Assembly (NCBI GenBank): GCA_023392135.1
Contig: JAEVZQ010000080.1
Location: 1 to 6,851 of the forward strand
Reading direction: 5' to 3'
From: Pseudomonadota bacterium
Lineage (GTDB): Bacteria; Pseudomonadota; Alphaproteobacteria; Rhizobiales; Hyphomicrobiaceae
DNA: 6,851 nt
Part shown: positions 4,953 to 6,851 of the stretch, piece after piece
Layout: each line of letters starts with the position of its first letter
Position numbering within the stretch: the first letter of the stretch is position 1
Notes under the pieces: model-generated
Databases searched by the model: none
Seen by the model: the letters and a program-made list of their open reading frames with translations, nothing else
What the model was told of the DNA's origin: nothing
Program-made: the position numbers and the translations under genes

Positions 4953-6851
4953 GTGACCGGAACGAGGGATGACTCACCGGCGGCGAAGGTGATGGAGGGC
5001 GCTCCGGCTGGGGCGGAGGCAGCGGCGGAGCCAGACCTCGAGAAGCTCGAGCACTACATCGAAGAGGAAGAAGGCGCGGTCAATCGGCTTTCCGGGGTTA
5101 TCGGAGCGGCGGTCACGGCCATTGCCGTGGGCGTATCGCTGTTCCACATCTATGCGGCCTACGACATCGTTCCCGCCTATGTGCTGCGGCCGGTCCATGT
5201 CGCCTGTGTGCTTTTCCTTGTGTTCCTGCTCTTCCCGATGACACCGAAAATGCGGGATCGCATCCGGTGGTGGGACTGGGTGCTCGCTTTGGCGAGCCTT
5301 GGCGTCATCGTCTACATCCTGATGCAGGGCGAGGAGTTCGGCGACCGGGCCATCATGCCGGAGCCGATGGATGTGGTCGTTGGCGTCGTCCTCATCGGGC
5401 TTCTTCTGGAGGGAACGCGGCGCGCCACGGGCATCATCATGCCCGCACTTTCGGTCGTCTTCATCCTGTACGCGCTTTTCGGAAACCACTTGGGTGCTCC
5501 CTGGACCCATCGCGGCTATCCGCCCGACCGGCTCGTCGGGCATCTTTACATGACGCTCGAAGGCATCTTCGGAACGACGGTCGACGTCTCTTCGAGCCTC
5601 ATCATCCTGTTCACGATCTTCGGTGCCGTCCTCCAGGTTTCGGGTGCCGGCAAGTTCTTCATCGATTTCTCGTTCGCGGCCATGGGCGGCAAACGGAACT
5701 CGGCGGGCCGCGCCGTCGTGTTGTCGTCCTTTCTGCTTGGCGGACCGTCCGGGTCCGGAGTTGCAACCACGGTGACGATCGGCACGGTCGCCTACCCGCT
5801 GCTGGCCAAGGCCGGCTATGAGAAGAACGCCGCCGGCGGCCTGCTCGCGGCCGGTGGACTTGGCGCCATCATCTCGCCGCCCGTGCTGGGCGCTGCCGCC
5901 TTCCTGATCGCCGAGTTCCTCAAGATCTCGTACTTCGACGTGATCCTGATGGCGATCATCCCGACGCTCCTCTACTATCTGGCGATTTGGGCCATGGTGG
6001 AGGTCGACGCCAGTAGACACGGCGGTGCCGGCGAGTTGATGGTCGAGAAGGGGACGCTCTGGCGGCTCTTCAAGGGGTATTGGTTCCACTTTGGCTCGCT
6101 GATCTCCATCATCGCCTTCATGTTGCTGGGCTTCTCGCCCGTGCTGGCCGTGTTCTGGGCCACCATGCTCGCCATCGGCTCGAGCGCGATCCGGCCCGAC
6201 ACCGCTCTGGTGCCGCGCCTCGTGGTCGGGGCGACGATCGCAATCGGTATCGCGCTCGTCGCGCTCGGCTTTCCACAGGCCAGCATTCTGTCGCTGACCG
6301 CCTTCGCCGCGCTTGCCGTCACTGCGGCCGTGGGGCTGTTCCTGCCTCGGATCGCGCCCGTGACCTCGGGCCTGGTGCAGGCGCTCAGGGATGGCACGAC
6401 CGGCGTGCTCAGCGTGGCGGCGATATGTGCGACGGCAGGGATCATCGTCGGGGTCGTGACCCTGACGGGTCTTGCCCAGCGGTTCGCCGACATCATCATC
6501 GGCTATGCGCAAGGTAGTCTGCTGCTGACCACGGTTTACACGGCGGCCATCGTCTGGATCGTCGGGCTCGCCGTGCCCGTGACCGCCTCGTACATCATGT
6601 GTGCAGTCATCGCGGCGCCGGCGCTCATCAAGCTCGGTGTGCCCGATTTCGCAGCCCACATGTTCATCTTCTATTACGCCGTGCTCTCCGAGGTTTCGCC
6701 GCCTACGGCTCTGTCGCCGTTTGCAGCCGCGGCGATCACGCGCGGAAATCCGTACATCACCACGCTGCAGTCCTGGAAATACACAATGCCGGCATTTCTC
6801 GTGCCGTTCGTGTTCGTCATTGATCCGAACGGTATCGGCCTGTTGCCTGTG
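4953..6851 (+). CDS. TRAP transporter permease, fused 4TM/12TM type, TAXI-associated (3' end outside window)
   Basis: An integral inner-membrane protein predicted to import the solute delivered by the TAXI protein, driven by an ion gradient. The small (DctQ-like) and large (DctM-like) subunits are fused in one chain. The frame is open for 633 codons to the window edge with no stop. GTG at 4953 is chosen because AGAGGGAGG (4938-4946) lies 6 nt upstream; GTG 4989 and ATG 4992 lack such a site. Residues 1-47 are hydrophilic and acidic (EKLEHYIEEEEG at 30-41). Hydrophobic segments near 48-69, 81-97, 108-124 and 139-152 make up the 4TM part. The DctM-like part has LLEGTRRATG (151-160), GGPSGSGVATTVTIGTVAYP (263-282) and LGAIISPPVLGAAAFLIAEF (303-322). 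Towards the C-terminus come VPVTASYIMCAVIAAPALIK (541-560) and VLSEVSPPTALSPFAAAAI (577-595). Further helices fill 378-630. The remaining C-terminus lies outside the window. Confidence 0.93.
   Translation, partial: MTGTRDDSPAAKVMEGAPAGAEAAAEPDLEKLEHYIEEEEGAVNRLSGVIGAAVTAIAVGVSLFHIYAAYDIVPAYVLRPVHVACVLFLVFLLFPMTPKMRDRIRWWDWVLALASLGVIVYILMQGEEFGDRAIMPEPMDVVVGVVLIGLLLEGTRRATGIIMPALSVVFILYALFGNHLGAPWTHRGYPPDRLVGHLYMTLEGIFGTTVDVSSSLIILFTIFGAVLQVSGAGKFFIDFSFAAMGGKRNSAGRAVVLSSFLLGGPSGSGVATTVTIGTVAYPLLAKAGYEKNAAGGLLAAGGLGAIISPPVLGAAAFLIAEFLKISYFDVILMAIIPTLLYYLAIWAMVEVDASRHGGAGELMVEKGTLWRLFKGYWFHFGSLISIIAFMLLGFSPVLAVFWATMLAIGSSAIRPDTALVPRLVVGATIAIGIALVALGFPQASILSLTAFAALAVTAAVGLFLPRIAPVTSGLVQALRDGTTGVLSVAAICATAGIIVGVVTLTGLAQRFADIIIGYAQGSLLLTTVYTAAIVWIVGLAVPVTASYIMCAVIAAPALIKLGVPDFAAHMFIFYYAVLSEVSPPTALSPFAAAAITRGNPYITTLQSWKYTMPAFLVPFVFVIDPNGIGLLPV

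Noticed and set aside
4974..6659. Open frame of 561 codons on the minus strand opposite the permease
   Set aside because: It runs codon-for-codon antiparallel to the permease, so stops would need the sense codons TTA, CTA or TCA, which are rare in this GC-rich DNA. The product is rich in Asp, Arg, His and Glu, as expected from complementing Leu, Val, Ile and Ala codons, and shows no domain.

Overview
The window comes from a high-GC alphaproteobacterium, most likely of the Hyphomicrobiales (Rhizobiales) type. This rests on GC-rich codon use, the mltA-smr pair, an IalB-family secreted protein and a TAXI-type TRAP transporter. It is an inference from gene content; no rRNA or marker gene is present to confirm it. 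I found no CRISPR array, tRNA, rRNA, insertion sequence or phage gene.

Layout. (1) Bases 1-1531, plus strand: the 3' part of mltA (lytic transglycosylase, cut by the left edge), then 3 bp later a complete smr-domain gene, probably one transcription unit. (2) Bases 1602-2722, minus strand: a TrmH/SpoU-family RNA methyltransferase followed by an IalB-family secreted protein, with a good sigma70-like promoter between them. This block converges on smr. (3) Bases 2817-3791, plus strand: a zinc-independent NADPH:quinone oxidoreductase-like enzyme, divergent from the methyltransferase, with a very strong ribosome binding site. (4) Bases 3881-6851, plus strand: a TAXI-type TRAP transporter. The periplasmic solute-binding protein is followed by two hairpins with a T-run, and then by a fused 4TM/12TM permease that starts at a GTG at 4953 and runs open to the right edge (633 codons, no stop seen).

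How the genes work together. MltA cleaves peptidoglycan in the periplasm. Smr-domain proteins are nucleases, and its closeness to mltA looks like conserved genome order rather than a shared pathway. The TAXI protein binds a small acid in the periplasm and hands it to the ion-driven fused permease. The hairpins between them would let the binding protein be made in excess of the permease. The oxidoreductase upstream may or may not be co-transcribed with the transporter, and the transporter's substrate cannot be read from the sequence.

The window is mostly ordinary core and transport genes. The points most worth a second look are the intercistronic terminator-like element, the fused permease with its acidic N-terminal extension, the promoter buried at the methyltransferase stop codon, and a Ser-to-Cys change in the methyltransferase's third motif. 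I see no convincing undescribed system.
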